Shown here: positions 41,732 through 49,851 of the stretch, in pieces | Layout: the number at the start of each line of letters is the position of its first letter | Numbering within the stretch: position 1 is the first letter of the stretch | Assembly: GCA_964562015.1 (NCBI GenBank) | Contig: CAZLRH010000002.1 | Span: 62,001 to 126,000, forward strand | From: CAZLRH01 sp964562015 | Lineage (GTDB): Bacteria; Verrucomicrobiota; Verrucomicrobiia; Opitutales; JABDGR01 | Direction: 5' to 3' | Length of the DNA stretch: 64,000 nucleotides | Program-made: the position numbers and the translations under genes | The notes under the pieces: model-generated | Database searches by the model: none | Told to the model about the DNA's origin: nothing | The model's input: only the letters and a program-made list of their open reading frames with translations

Positions 41732-42460
41732 TTAGCTGGTTTTGACCCCGTACATGTCAATTTGGATTCCGTTGATGGGACTCTTATACCGGCCACGAAA
41801 CCCGACGTAATTTGCACCCACCGTAAAGGGCGCAACGGTCAGTTTGCCGCTCGCATACCGGGACGGACTCACGACTTTCAAGCTGCCATCCTTCGCGACC
41901 GAACCTTTGAGACTGACGGTCATGTGAGCAATTTTAATAGAACCCGTCCAGGTAGTCTTGCTTACCGTAAGAGTCCCCGAGCCAACCCGACCGGCAAAAC
42001 CGAAGTCCACATCACCTTTCGCCAGGAAAAAATAAGTGCCCGCCGCCAACTTGGGCGCAACCGTCAACTGTCCCACGGCTTTGATATTTTGTAACGAGAT
42101 GGTTGCGTTGCAGAAATCAATGGCACCCGTGCCCGCGGCGCCAGTGTTGACCTTCCCGATCCGTGAAATCTTCAAAGTCGCATTCAAGCCGGTGCCAGAG
42201 ACGGCCACCACCCCGCCGGCACCCACCTGCCCCGTCGCCAAAAGAGCCCGCGTGGTGTTGTAGGTGGTCAGTTGCGCATTCCCTGATGTATCGACGGTCA
42301 GGGTGACGAACGAATTGAATACTTCCGGCAAAGAGTTGACGTGTTGGGGCTGGCCGGATAAATAGCCAGTGTAGGTGCCAGCGTAAATGCAGTTCGCGGC
42401 AGAGGCTTCCGTGCAGACGAGGGAGAAGCATGCGAGAAGGAGGGTGTAGAGGGATTTCAT
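41732..42460 (-). CDS. Secreted beta-rich protein of unknown family
   Basis: I do not recognise this 242-residue protein. It has a signal peptide (hydrophobic residues 4-17, then EASAANC), two cysteines in the mature chain that could form a disulphide (Cys24 and one near residue 117), and alternating strands rich in Gly, Thr, Val and Ser. A loose internal repeat of strand units such as GQVGAGGVVAVSGTGL, GQLTVAPKLAAGTYFF and GKLTVAPFTVGANYVGF suggests a beta-sandwich or beta-helix. No PEP-CTERM tag or catalytic motif is seen. The gene and its upstream region look more AT-rich than the neighbours, possibly pointing to recent acquisition. It converges on the GH2 gene with a 119-base gap. Confidence 0.55.
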   Translation of the reverse strand: MKSLYTLLLACFSLVCTEASAANCIYAGTYTGYLSGQPQHVNSLPEVFNSFVTLTVDTSGNAQLTTYNTTRALLATGQVGAGGVVAVSGTGLNATLKISRIGKVNTGAAGTGAIDFCNATISLQNIKAVGQLTVAPKLAAGTYFFLAKGDVDFGFAGRVGSGTLTVSKTTWTGSIKIAHMTVSLKGSVAKDGSLKVVSPSRYASGKLTVAPFTVGANYVGFRGRYKSPINGIQIDMYGVKTS

Positions 42461-42481
42461 ATTAGGATGATTGAGCTTGTG

Positions 42482-42536
42482 ATTTTATACCTTTGAATCG
42501 CGAGAAAACTACGATTGACAACTCAGGAAAGTCAAT
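42482..42536 (-). promoter_or_regulatory. Candidate promoter and dyad before the orphan secreted gene
   Basis: On the minus strand, TATAAAAT (plus-strand 42482-42489) lies 21 bases before the start codon and is a good -10 box. A dyad ATTGAC-N11-GTCAAT (42514-42536) sits just upstream and could be a regulator site. The -35 hexamer is weak, which suits an activated promoter. Confidence 0.4.
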
Positions 42537-42621
42537 TGTATAAAAAATCCCCCGACGCCTGAATTTTGACTCCCCCGTTCTTCCCGTACCCAGCCCTTTT
42601 GTATTCAAGGAGGCGGTCTAA

Positions 42622-43797
42622 TTAGCGGGAAGCGTGGCTCGCCCCGGACTGCGACTCGCCCGCCGCTGCCTCGGTCCGAAACACCAGCGGCACGAACTCG
42701 GCCATGTACTGGCGCCAGAGGGCGTAGTTGTGCACGCCTTCCGTGGGATGCCAGATATGGTTGATTTGGTGGGCGGTCAAAACTTCGTCAATGCGTTGCG
42801 AGCCGGGGAAGTGGCTGGGGTCCTGCCGTCCGCACCCGAGCCAGAAGAGCGCGATTTTTCCATTCGTGCCCTGGGCGTCGTTGAGCAACGCGGCATAATC
42901 CGTCTCGAGCGCGCGGAAGCTCGACGGGCACAGCGCCCCGATGGCGCTGAAGGCATCGAGATGGCGGAAGAATAGATAGAGCGATTGCTCGGCGCCCATG
43001 GACATGCCGGCCACGGCGCAATTTTCCCGCCCCGGCGCGATGCGGTACTGCGCGGCCACTTCCGGCATCAGGTCCTTAAAGAGATACTCCTCGAAAACGG
43101 TGGTGTTATTGCGGGTCGGCGCGCCGACCGCCCCGCCCCCGCGCTGGCCGCCGCCGCCCACGCCATAAGGCAGCGCGTAGCCGTAAGGCATGACGATGAT
43201 CATCGGGGTGGCGTTGTGCGCGGCCAGGAGATTATCGAGGAGGAAATTCACGTTGCCGACCATCGTCCAGCCGTAGGCGGTGTCGTTCGCACCGTGCAAC
43301 AAATAGAGCACGGGATAGCGATTTTCGGGATGCTGCCCATAACCCGGCGGCGTATAAACCACATACATGCGGGTCTCACCATTGAGCACCGTGGACTTGT
43401 GCCAATTGATGTCGACCGAGCCATGCGGCACATCGCAAATATCCCACAACGCCGGACTCGCGGGCGGAATATCCACGAGGCTGGCGGAACCGCGCGCGCG
43501 AAACTTGATGCGCGGGTTGACCGGATCGGCGATCGCCACGCCGTCCACGTTATATGAATAAATGTAAGTGTTCGGGGCCACGGGCGCCGTGGTGACCGTC
43601 CACACGCCGTCGGCGCCCAAGGTCATCGGCAGCGGATCCGTCTGCCAATCCACGGTCAAGGTGACGTTGCTCGCCTTCGGGTCGGCCAGACGAAAGGTGA
43701 CGGAGTGGTCGGGGTGCACCTCCGGCAACGCGGGCGTACCCTGGCCATGCAGCGTGGAAAGGGCGAGCGCGAGTGGAAGCAAGTAAGCAGATTTCAT
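42622..43797 (-). CDS. CE1-type esterase with N-terminal CBM48/E-set domain
   Basis: This 391-residue secreted protein has a signal peptide, a beta-rich E-set domain (VTFRLADPKASNVTLTVDWQ through the YIYSYNVDGV strand) and an alpha/beta-hydrolase domain of the enterochelin-esterase/feruloyl-esterase group. The hydrolase part shows PVLYLLHGANDTAYGW, the nucleophile Ser266 in VAGMSMGAEQS and a His in the EGVHNYALWR end. Members remove acetyl or feruloyl groups from plant polysaccharides. A Gly/Gln/Arg insert (GVGGGGQRGGGAVGAP) sits before the core helix. The ATG at 43797 is chosen over an in-frame TTG nine bases upstream. It follows a DUF1592-DUF1552 pair. Confidence 0.85.
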   Translation of the reverse strand: MKSAYLLPLALALSTLHGQGTPALPEVHPDHSVTFRLADPKASNVTLTVDWQTDPLPMTLGADGVWTVTTAPVAPNTYIYSYNVDGVAIADPVNPRIKFRARGSASLVDIPPASPALWDICDVPHGSVDINWHKSTVLNGETRMYVVYTPPGYGQHPENRYPVLYLLHGANDTAYGWTMVGNVNFLLDNLLAAHNATPMIIVMPYGYALPYGVGGGGQRGGGAVGAPTRNNTTVFEEYLFKDLMPEVAAQYRIAPGRENCAVAGMSMGAEQSLYLFFRHLDAFSAIGALCPSSFRALETDYAALLNDAQGTNGKIALFWLGCGRQDPSHFPGSQRIDEVLTAHQINHIWHPTEGVHNYALWRQYMAEFVPLVFRTEAAAGESQSGASHASR

Positions 43798-43918
43798 AAG
43801 GGGCAAGGAATCAATCCAACCAAGGGGTGAACATCTTCCAACGCGGCATCCACCCGCGTTGTTGGCCGGAGTTTATCCGACAAGCGGAGGCACCGCGAAA
43901 GGCAGGAGCGTCCGTGGC

Positions 43919-45322
43919 CTAGACGTCCGTCAAGCGGCCGGTGGAATCGCCGAGGCGTTCGACCTCGGTGGCGCCCATGCGGTCGGCCATGCTGAGGAAG
44001 AGATTCGTGGCGGGTTGGCCGCCGGCCTTGACATAGCGGCCCGTCTGCAGGCCGCCGCCGCCCGCGCCGGCGAGCACGATGGGGAGATTCTCGTGCGTGT
44101 GGCGGTTGCCGTCCGCGTTGCCGCAGCCGTACATGATCATGGAATTATGCAGCAGCGATGAGCCGTCGGCGTCCTTCGTCTGGTCGAGCTTGTTGAGGAA
44201 GCGCGCAAAATGCTCCATGTAGTACTCGTCGATCACCGCGACCTTGTCGATGAGCTCCTGCTTGCCGCCGTGGTGCGAGCAAAAGTGGTGGCCCTCGGGA
44301 ATGCCGATTTGCGGGAAGGCGCGGTTGGTGCCGTCGGCGGCGAGCATGAGGGTGGCGATGCGGGTGGAATCCGTCTGAAACGCCATGACGAGCAAATCGC
44401 ACATGAGGTTCATGTGTTCTCCATAGTCCGCGGGCACGCCGTCGGGGGCGTCGGCATGGGGATCGGGCAGCGGGCCAAAACTCTCCATGCGCCCGATGCG
44501 CTGCTCAATGTCGCGCACACTGGTCAGGTATTCGTCGAGTTTCTGCTGGTCCTGGCGGCCCAACTGGCGGGCCAGCACGCGCGAGTCTTCCGACACCACA
44601 TCCAAGACCGACTTCTGCGACTCCTGCAACATCTGGAAATTCTTCTGGCGTTCCGCCGGCGAGCCCGCGCCGAATAGGCGCTCGAACACGAGGCGCGGAT
44701 TCGACTCATACGCCATCGGCGTGGTCGGCGACTGCCAGGAAATATTATACTGATAGGCGCAGGAGTAGCCGGTGTCGCACGCGCCGGAGCGGCGCTCGGT
44801 TTCGCAGGACAATTCGAGCGAGGGGAAGCGCGTGAGATGACCCATCTTTTTCGCCACGACCTGGTCAATGGAGACGCCGAGATGAATGTCAGCGCTGTCG
44901 GTCTTGCGGGCGCGCGCGCCGGTGAGGAGCGTGGCGTTGGCGCGGGCGTGATCGCCGCCGCCGTCGTTGCCCATGGTGGCGTTTTCGTGGTTGAGGCCGC
45001 CGATGATCTGAATGCTCGATTTTAGCGATTCGAGCGGCGCCATGGTGGGGCCGAGCGCAAAGTCCGCGCCCTCGCCGGTGGGCCACCAATTGGGCTGGTG
45101 CGCGCCGTTGGGAAAGCTGAGGAACGCCATGCGCACCGGCATGCCCGAGGGCGTGACCGCGAGCGGCGCGCCGGGCGCGGTGGCAGCGGCCCGGGCCAGC
45201 GGCGACCACACGGACTCAAAGAATGGCAGTGCCACGCACGCGCCCACCCCACGCAGGAACCGCCGCCGGTTCAAATAAAACTGACGTTGCAACGCGGCCT
45301 GGGTGTCGAGTGGGCGGTTCAT
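43919..45322 (-). CDS. DUF1552 secreted protein, module 1
   Basis: This 467-residue protein has a twin-arginine signal (LNRRRFLRGVGACVALPFF), so it is exported folded, probably with a bound cofactor or metal. DUF1552 segments follow: MAFLSFPNGAHQPNWWP, IIGGLNHENA, GDHARANATLLTGARA, GVSIDQVVAKKMG, LDEYLTSVRDIEQRI, MNLMCDLLVMAFQTDSTRIATLML and HHFCSHHGG. Such proteins are abundant in Planctomycetes and Verrucomicrobia and sit next to DUF1592-type cytochrome proteins. They resemble DUF1501 and sulfatase-like proteins in fold prediction, but no activity is established. The His/Asp-rich segments look metal-binding. It starts 67 bases after the DUF1592 stop. Confidence 0.9.
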   Translation of the reverse strand: MNRPLDTQAALQRQFYLNRRRFLRGVGACVALPFFESVWSPLARAAATAPGAPLAVTPSGMPVRMAFLSFPNGAHQPNWWPTGEGADFALGPTMAPLESLKSSIQIIGGLNHENATMGNDGGGDHARANATLLTGARARKTDSADIHLGVSIDQVVAKKMGHLTRFPSLELSCETERRSGACDTGYSCAYQYNISWQSPTTPMAYESNPRLVFERLFGAGSPAERQKNFQMLQESQKSVLDVVSEDSRVLARQLGRQDQQKLDEYLTSVRDIEQRIGRMESFGPLPDPHADAPDGVPADYGEHMNLMCDLLVMAFQTDSTRIATLMLAADGTNRAFPQIGIPEGHHFCSHHGGKQELIDKVAVIDEYYMEHFARFLNKLDQTKDADGSSLLHNSMIMYGCGNADGNRHTHENLPIVLAGAGGGGLQTGRYVKAGGQPATNLFLSMADRMGATEVERLGDSTGRLTDV

Positions 45323-45389
45323 GATGGTGAAGAGTTTACCCGGAGTCTGGGGAACAGTTTAGGTTGTTTTTAAATGGGCCGCAATGCCA

Positions 45390-48122
45390 TTAAGGGGCCG
45401 TCGCATTCGCCACCACCGGCGCCGGGCCGCTGCCGTCGAGGCGCTCCTTCTGAAACGGGGCGGATTCAATGATGCCATAAAGCAGGGCGGAGAAATGGCC
45501 GTCGTTGCGCGTGAGGCGATCCACGATTTGGTCCACGGTTTCGACGTCGTAATACTCGAGTCCGCGACCGAGCGCGAAGGTGAGCATTTTTTCCGTCAAG
45601 CAACGGTAGAAATCCTGCTGCCGCTCGTGGGTGAGGATGTGCTTGAGCTCGCGCACGTTGTTGAACGTCTCGCCCGTGACCAGTTTGCCCGCAGTTTCAA
45701 TGGGCTGCTTCGCGTCCTGGTCGCGCCAGATGCCCATGGCATTGAAATTCTCCAGCGCGAGACCGAGCGGGTCCATCCGCTCGTGGCAGGAGCTGCACAA
45801 CGGCTCGGTGCGATGCACCGCGAGCATTTCGCGCAGCGACGGATCGTGGTCGAAAGATTTTTTCGCGTCCTCGAGCGCGGGCACATTCGGCGGCGGGGGC
45901 AGCGGCGGCGTGCCGAGGAAGTTGTCCAAAATAAACGCACCGCGTTTCACCGGCGAGGTGCGCGTGGGATTGGAGGTGACGGCGAGAATCGTGCCCTGGG
46001 TGAGCAGACCGCCGCGCGGGCTGTCCTCGGGCAGGGTGGTGAGGCGGATTTCGTTGCCGGTCAGCGGCGGCAGGCCGTAGTGCTTGGCGAGGGGCTCGTT
46101 CAAAAACGCGTAATTGCTCTCGATGAATTCATTCACGCTGCGGTCTTGCTTCATCACGTAATCGAAATACATCTCCGTCTCGCGGTGCATGAACTTGCGA
46201 ATGGGACCGTCAAAATTCGGCGGCGGCGGACCGCCCGCGCCTCGCCCACCCCGGCCACCACCGGCGCCAAAGCCCGCGCCACCGCCCGCCACGACGCGCG
46301 CGTTGATTGGCACCGTCTCGATGTCGCGCGCCTGGAGCCATTGGCCGACGAAATTTTTCACAAAACCCTGGGACTTGTCGTCCTGCACCATGCGGTCCAC
46401 CTGGGCCGCGAGGTTTTTGCGCAATTCGCCGCGCGCCGCCAAATCGATCAGCTCCTTATCGGGCATGGACGCCCACAGGAAATAGGACAGGCGCGAGGCC
46501 AGCGCATATTCATCCACGACGGCAACGGTTTCGCCGGGTTTGGTTTTTTCCGTGTCCTCGACCAAGAAGAGAAAGCGCGGCGATGCCAGCACCGCCAGCA
46601 TGGCGCGGGCAATGCCTTCCTCGAAGGTCTTGCCCGGCAGTTCGTACGTCTTGCGCGCGATGCTGGCGAGCTGGTCGACCTTGGCGTCATCCACCGGCCG
46701 GCGGAAAGCCTTGGTGGCAAAGGCACGCATCACGTCATGCGCATAAGCAAAGCGCGCGGTCGGGTCGGTGGGGGCCGGACCGTTGGGGAAAAAGCGCGTG
46801 TAGTTGTCCGGGAGCACCCAAAACTTTTCATTGAGCGGCCCTTCCACCTTCACGGAATCGATGCGCACGGCGAGGGTCGGCGCGGCGGCCGCCCCCGCGC
46901 CCAAAGCTCCCCGGCGCCCAGCCGCCGGAACGGCGGGAGCGTTCGCCGCAGGGGCAGCGGCGGCATTGGGGTCGGGCACATTCGCCACCGCGTCAGCCAC
47001 GGCATCGGCTTTGGCGTCAACCTTGGCATCGGCGGCGCCTTGGGCATCCACCGCATTTTTGTTGTCGACGGCGCCCTGGGCCTCGGCGGCCACCGGCGCG
47101 GCGGCATTAGCGGCATCGGCGGCCACGGGCACAAGGTCGGTGGCGGCGGGTGCGGGCGCCGGAGCTTCGTACACGGTGCCGAGGGGCTGGACTTCGAAAG
47201 CAATTTGATGGTCACCGGCGGCCCATTGCTGGGTGAATTCGTAATGCAGGGGCATCCGCTCGTGCCAGACGACGTCCTCCTGAAAGATTTCCTGGCCGTC
47301 CACCCGGCCAATCACTTTGCAATGCAGCGGGGAGAAATTGAAGGAGCCGGCGACAAAGAGATCGATGCCCAAGCGGTAATTCTCCGCTTGCTCGACTTTA
47401 AACGTGTGGGTGGCGGTCGCGGCATTGCGCGCGTTGAGGGATTTGCCATCCACGCCGTTTTTGTCAGTGGTAAAATCCTTGCCGGTGGCGACCTGCTTTT
47501 GCACGACACTGGAAACCGTGGGCACCGCCTTCTTGACGATGGTGTCCGCCGCTTGCAGGTACTTTTCCAGGAGCAGCGGCGAAATCGTCAAGACGTCGCC
47601 AATGACATCGAAGCCGCGGCCGGTATCGTCGGGGGGAAAGGCCGCCTCGGCATTGAAGTCCACACCCATCAAATCACGAATGGTGTTGCCGTATTCGACG
47701 CGGTTGAGGCGGCGCACCGTGGCGCGGCCCGGTTCCGGGTTGTGGGGATCGAGGCCGAAATCGTCGTACTTGATCCAGTCCGCCAGCAGCTTGATTTCGT
47801 CCGCCGTGGGCCGCGGCCGGCCCGCTGGGGGCATGAGGTTGGCGCGCACGTTTTTCAGCGCGGCGAACCAAACCTTTGTATTGCCCACCAAATCCTGGTC
47901 CGACCCCAATTGGTCAAAGGCGACCTTGCCGCTGATCATGCCGTCGCCATGGCAATCATAACAGTATTTTTCGAGGACGGGCTGGATTTTTTGGTGAAAA
48001 TCAGCGGCGGTCGTGGGCGCGGGCGCGGCTTGGACAAAAGACGCCAACAACCATGCGACGGCTACCGCACCCAGGGTGCGGAAGGAGAAGGAAACTCGCG
48101 GTGGGGTGGCGCGGCAAGCCAT
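45390..48122 (-). CDS. DUF1592-family secreted c-type cytochrome protein, module 1
   Basis: This 910-residue protein begins with a signal peptide, then a c-type heme site CYDCH (residues 54-58). The DUF order is as expected: DUF1587 (RRLNRVEYGNTIRDLMGV), a beta-sandwich region, DUF1595 (AFATKAFRRPVDDAKVDQL), DUF1592 (LASRLSYFLWASMPDKELIDLA), DUF1588 (SPRGGLLTQGTILAVTSNPTRTSPVKRG, with a second CSSCH site) and DUF1585 (KMLTFALGRGLEYYDVETVDQI). This predicts an extracytoplasmic diheme protein. Two low-complexity stretches interrupt it: an Ala/Asp-rich one of about 80 residues and a Gly/Arg one (GGGRGGRGAGGPPPP). The ATG at 48122 is used because the upstream frame lacks a signal peptide. Confidence 0.9.
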   Translation of the reverse strand: MACRATPPRVSFSFRTLGAVAVAWLLASFVQAAPAPTTAADFHQKIQPVLEKYCYDCHGDGMISGKVAFDQLGSDQDLVGNTKVWFAALKNVRANLMPPAGRPRPTADEIKLLADWIKYDDFGLDPHNPEPGRATVRRLNRVEYGNTIRDLMGVDFNAEAAFPPDDTGRGFDVIGDVLTISPLLLEKYLQAADTIVKKAVPTVSSVVQKQVATGKDFTTDKNGVDGKSLNARNAATATHTFKVEQAENYRLGIDLFVAGSFNFSPLHCKVIGRVDGQEIFQEDVVWHERMPLHYEFTQQWAAGDHQIAFEVQPLGTVYEAPAPAPAATDLVPVAADAANAAAPVAAEAQGAVDNKNAVDAQGAADAKVDAKADAVADAVANVPDPNAAAAPAANAPAVPAAGRRGALGAGAAAAPTLAVRIDSVKVEGPLNEKFWVLPDNYTRFFPNGPAPTDPTARFAYAHDVMRAFATKAFRRPVDDAKVDQLASIARKTYELPGKTFEEGIARAMLAVLASPRFLFLVEDTEKTKPGETVAVVDEYALASRLSYFLWASMPDKELIDLAARGELRKNLAAQVDRMVQDDKSQGFVKNFVGQWLQARDIETVPINARVVAGGGAGFGAGGGRGGRGAGGPPPPNFDGPIRKFMHRETEMYFDYVMKQDRSVNEFIESNYAFLNEPLAKHYGLPPLTGNEIRLTTLPEDSPRGGLLTQGTILAVTSNPTRTSPVKRGAFILDNFLGTPPLPPPPNVPALEDAKKSFDHDPSLREMLAVHRTEPLCSSCHERMDPLGLALENFNAMGIWRDQDAKQPIETAGKLVTGETFNNVRELKHILTHERQQDFYRCLTEKMLTFALGRGLEYYDVETVDQIVDRLTRNDGHFSALLYGIIESAPFQKERLDGSGPAPVVANATAP

Positions 48123-48321
48123 GGGAGGGCAAAGGTGCTGAGAGGGAACGGTTGGCTCCTGGAGGGGTATCCAAGATAGGTGAATTTTGCCTCCCGTAGT
48201 CCGAGGGCGCAAGGCCGTATTTTATTGCGCCGGCAAGGCTGGCCCTCAATCCGGTCGCCCACCCCCTTTTGACTTTCCGCCCAGAGCGGTTAACCTAATC
48301 GCCGTCTCCACAAAAACTCCT

Positions 48322-48918
48322 ATGGCTGACAAATTCCTGGAAACCACCGTCACCGGGGCGGTGCGGTCCGCGCAACAGCATTACTATGGGCGTGCGCCGG
48401 GCACCGGGGCCTCGCCGGACAATGACCGGCTGACCGAGGACGAAATCACGTTTATCCAGGCGCGCGACAGTTTTTACCTGGCGACGGTCTCCGAAACGGG
48501 CTGGCCCTATGTGCAGCATCGGGGCGGCGCACCGGGCTTTCTGCGAGTCTTGTCGCCCACCCAACTGGCGTTTGCCGACTACAAGGGCAACCGGCAATTG
48601 CTCTCGACCGGCAACCTGGCGGGCAGCGACCGGGTCTGCCTTTTCCTGATGGATTATCCCAATCGCACGCGCTTAAAAATCCTCGGCCACGCGCGGGTCG
48701 AAGATGCGCGGGCGCATCCCGAACTCGTCAAACAACTGGCCGAAACGGAAGTCCAGCGCCTCGTCGAACGGCTCTTTTTCGTCGACGTGGTGTCATTCAA
48801 TTGGAATTGCCCGCAGCACATCACACCGCGCTACACGCTCGCGGAAGTCAACGCCGCCATCGCGCCGTTAAAGCAGCGCATCGCCGAACTCGAGGACCTG
48901 CTAAAACTAAAATCGTAG
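48322..48918 (+). CDS. Pyridoxamine 5'-phosphate oxidase-fold flavoprotein
   Basis: This 198-residue protein begins at the ATG at 48322 (MADKFLETT). The core has the split-barrel pattern ITFIQARDSFYLATVSETGWPYVQHRGGAPGFLRVL, FADYKGNRQLLSTGNLAGSDRVCLFLMDYP and RLKILGHARV. These elements place it in the pyridoxamine-phosphate oxidase superfamily. Members bind FMN, F420 or heme, and the exact activity cannot be read here. The C-terminal helix (VNAAIAPLKQRIAELEDLLKLK) is a short coiled coil. It converges on the hydrolase at 48923 with a 4-base gap and is divergent from the DUF1592 gene. Confidence 0.82.
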   Translation: MADKFLETTVTGAVRSAQQHYYGRAPGTGASPDNDRLTEDEITFIQARDSFYLATVSETGWPYVQHRGGAPGFLRVLSPTQLAFADYKGNRQLLSTGNLAGSDRVCLFLMDYPNRTRLKILGHARVEDARAHPELVKQLAETEVQRLVERLFFVDVVSFNWNCPQHITPRYTLAEVNAAIAPLKQRIAELEDLLKLKS

Positions 48919-48922
48919 CCGA

Positions 48923-49849
48923 TTACTTCGCCGGCGCAGCGGCCGGGGTGGTTGCCGGGGTCGCCGCCGGAGCCGGCTTCAGGTAGCCGCGGTAGGCCAT
49001 CCAGTCGGCCAGGCGGGCGGGCCAGGTGGTGTGTGGGGCCGTGCCCGGGCGGATGCCATAACCGTGGCCGCCCTCGCCAAAGACGTGCAATTCCGCCGGC
49101 ACGCCCGCGTTTTTCAAGGCGAGGTACATGTAAATGGCGTTCTCGGGGCCGCCGCGGTCGTCACTGGAAATCGCGAGAAACGTCGGCGGCGTGGCCTTCG
49201 AAACCTGCACATCGCTGGTGACGCCGGGAGCGTCACCGCGCTGAAAAATACCGCCGGGATAGATGAGCGCCGCAAAATCGGGGCGGATTTCGAACTTGTC
49301 GATGGCATCAATCGGTTCGTACAGGCGCTTGTCGTAGGTGGTTTCGATATCCGCGGTCATTTGTCCGCCCGCGGAAAAGCCCATGATGCCGATGCGTTTC
49401 GGGTCCAGGCCCCACTCCTGGGCCTTGGAACGTATGATACTCATCGAGCGCTGGGCGTCCTGCACTGCCGCCAAGGTGCGCGGCTCGCCTTCGCGATTGG
49501 GAATGCGATATTTTAAGACAACCCCGGTGACGCCGATGGACGCCAGCCAGGCGCCGACGTCTGTGCCTTCGTCGCGCATGGAGAGCTGGTAAAAGCCACC
49601 GCCGGGACAGACGAGCATCGCCGCGCCGGTGTCCTTGTCCTTGGCCGGGCGGAAAACCGCGAGCGTAGGCGTATTGACGTTGCCGGTGAGCAGCATCGTC
49701 CGCTCGTTGAGTTGCTCGGTGCCGGGGCGGTCGGGCGCATCGCCGGGCGGCGTACCGGGCCAGACGTTCATCGTCAGCGTTGGCTCGGCGGCGAAAGCCG
49801 ACCAGGCGGTTAAAATCCAAACGGCGAAAACAGCGGGGCGGAGTTTCAT
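48923..49849 (-). CDS. Secreted alpha/beta hydrolase, acetyl-xylan-esterase-like
   Basis: The 308-residue protein starts with a signal peptide (MKLRPAVFAVWILTAWSAFAAE). The core has AMLVCPGGGFYQLSMRDEGTDVGAWLASIG with the oxyanion-hole GGG, the nucleophile in GIMGFSAGGQM, and a histidine in GEGGHGYGI near the end; the Asp is probably in LAISSDDRGGPE. This is the BD-FAE/DUF303-like esterase pattern of the Verrucomicrobia-Planctomycetes group, probably deacetylating a glycan. A Pro/Ala/Thr tail follows. It starts 2 bases after the upstream esterase gene, so it is in the same transcript. Confidence 0.85.
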   Translation of the reverse strand: MKLRPAVFAVWILTAWSAFAAEPTLTMNVWPGTPPGDAPDRPGTEQLNERTMLLTGNVNTPTLAVFRPAKDKDTGAAMLVCPGGGFYQLSMRDEGTDVGAWLASIGVTGVVLKYRIPNREGEPRTLAAVQDAQRSMSIIRSKAQEWGLDPKRIGIMGFSAGGQMTADIETTYDKRLYEPIDAIDKFEIRPDFAALIYPGGIFQRGDAPGVTSDVQVSKATPPTFLAISSDDRGGPENAIYMYLALKNAGVPAELHVFGEGGHGYGIRPGTAPHTTWPARLADWMAYRGYLKPAPAATPATTPAAAPAK

Positions 49850-49851
49850 GC

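Noticed and set aside
45384..48179. 931-codon plus-strand frame opposite the DUF1592 gene
   Set aside because: Composition is shadow-like (Arg/His/Gly-rich), and the opposite strand carries heme motifs and all DUF domains.
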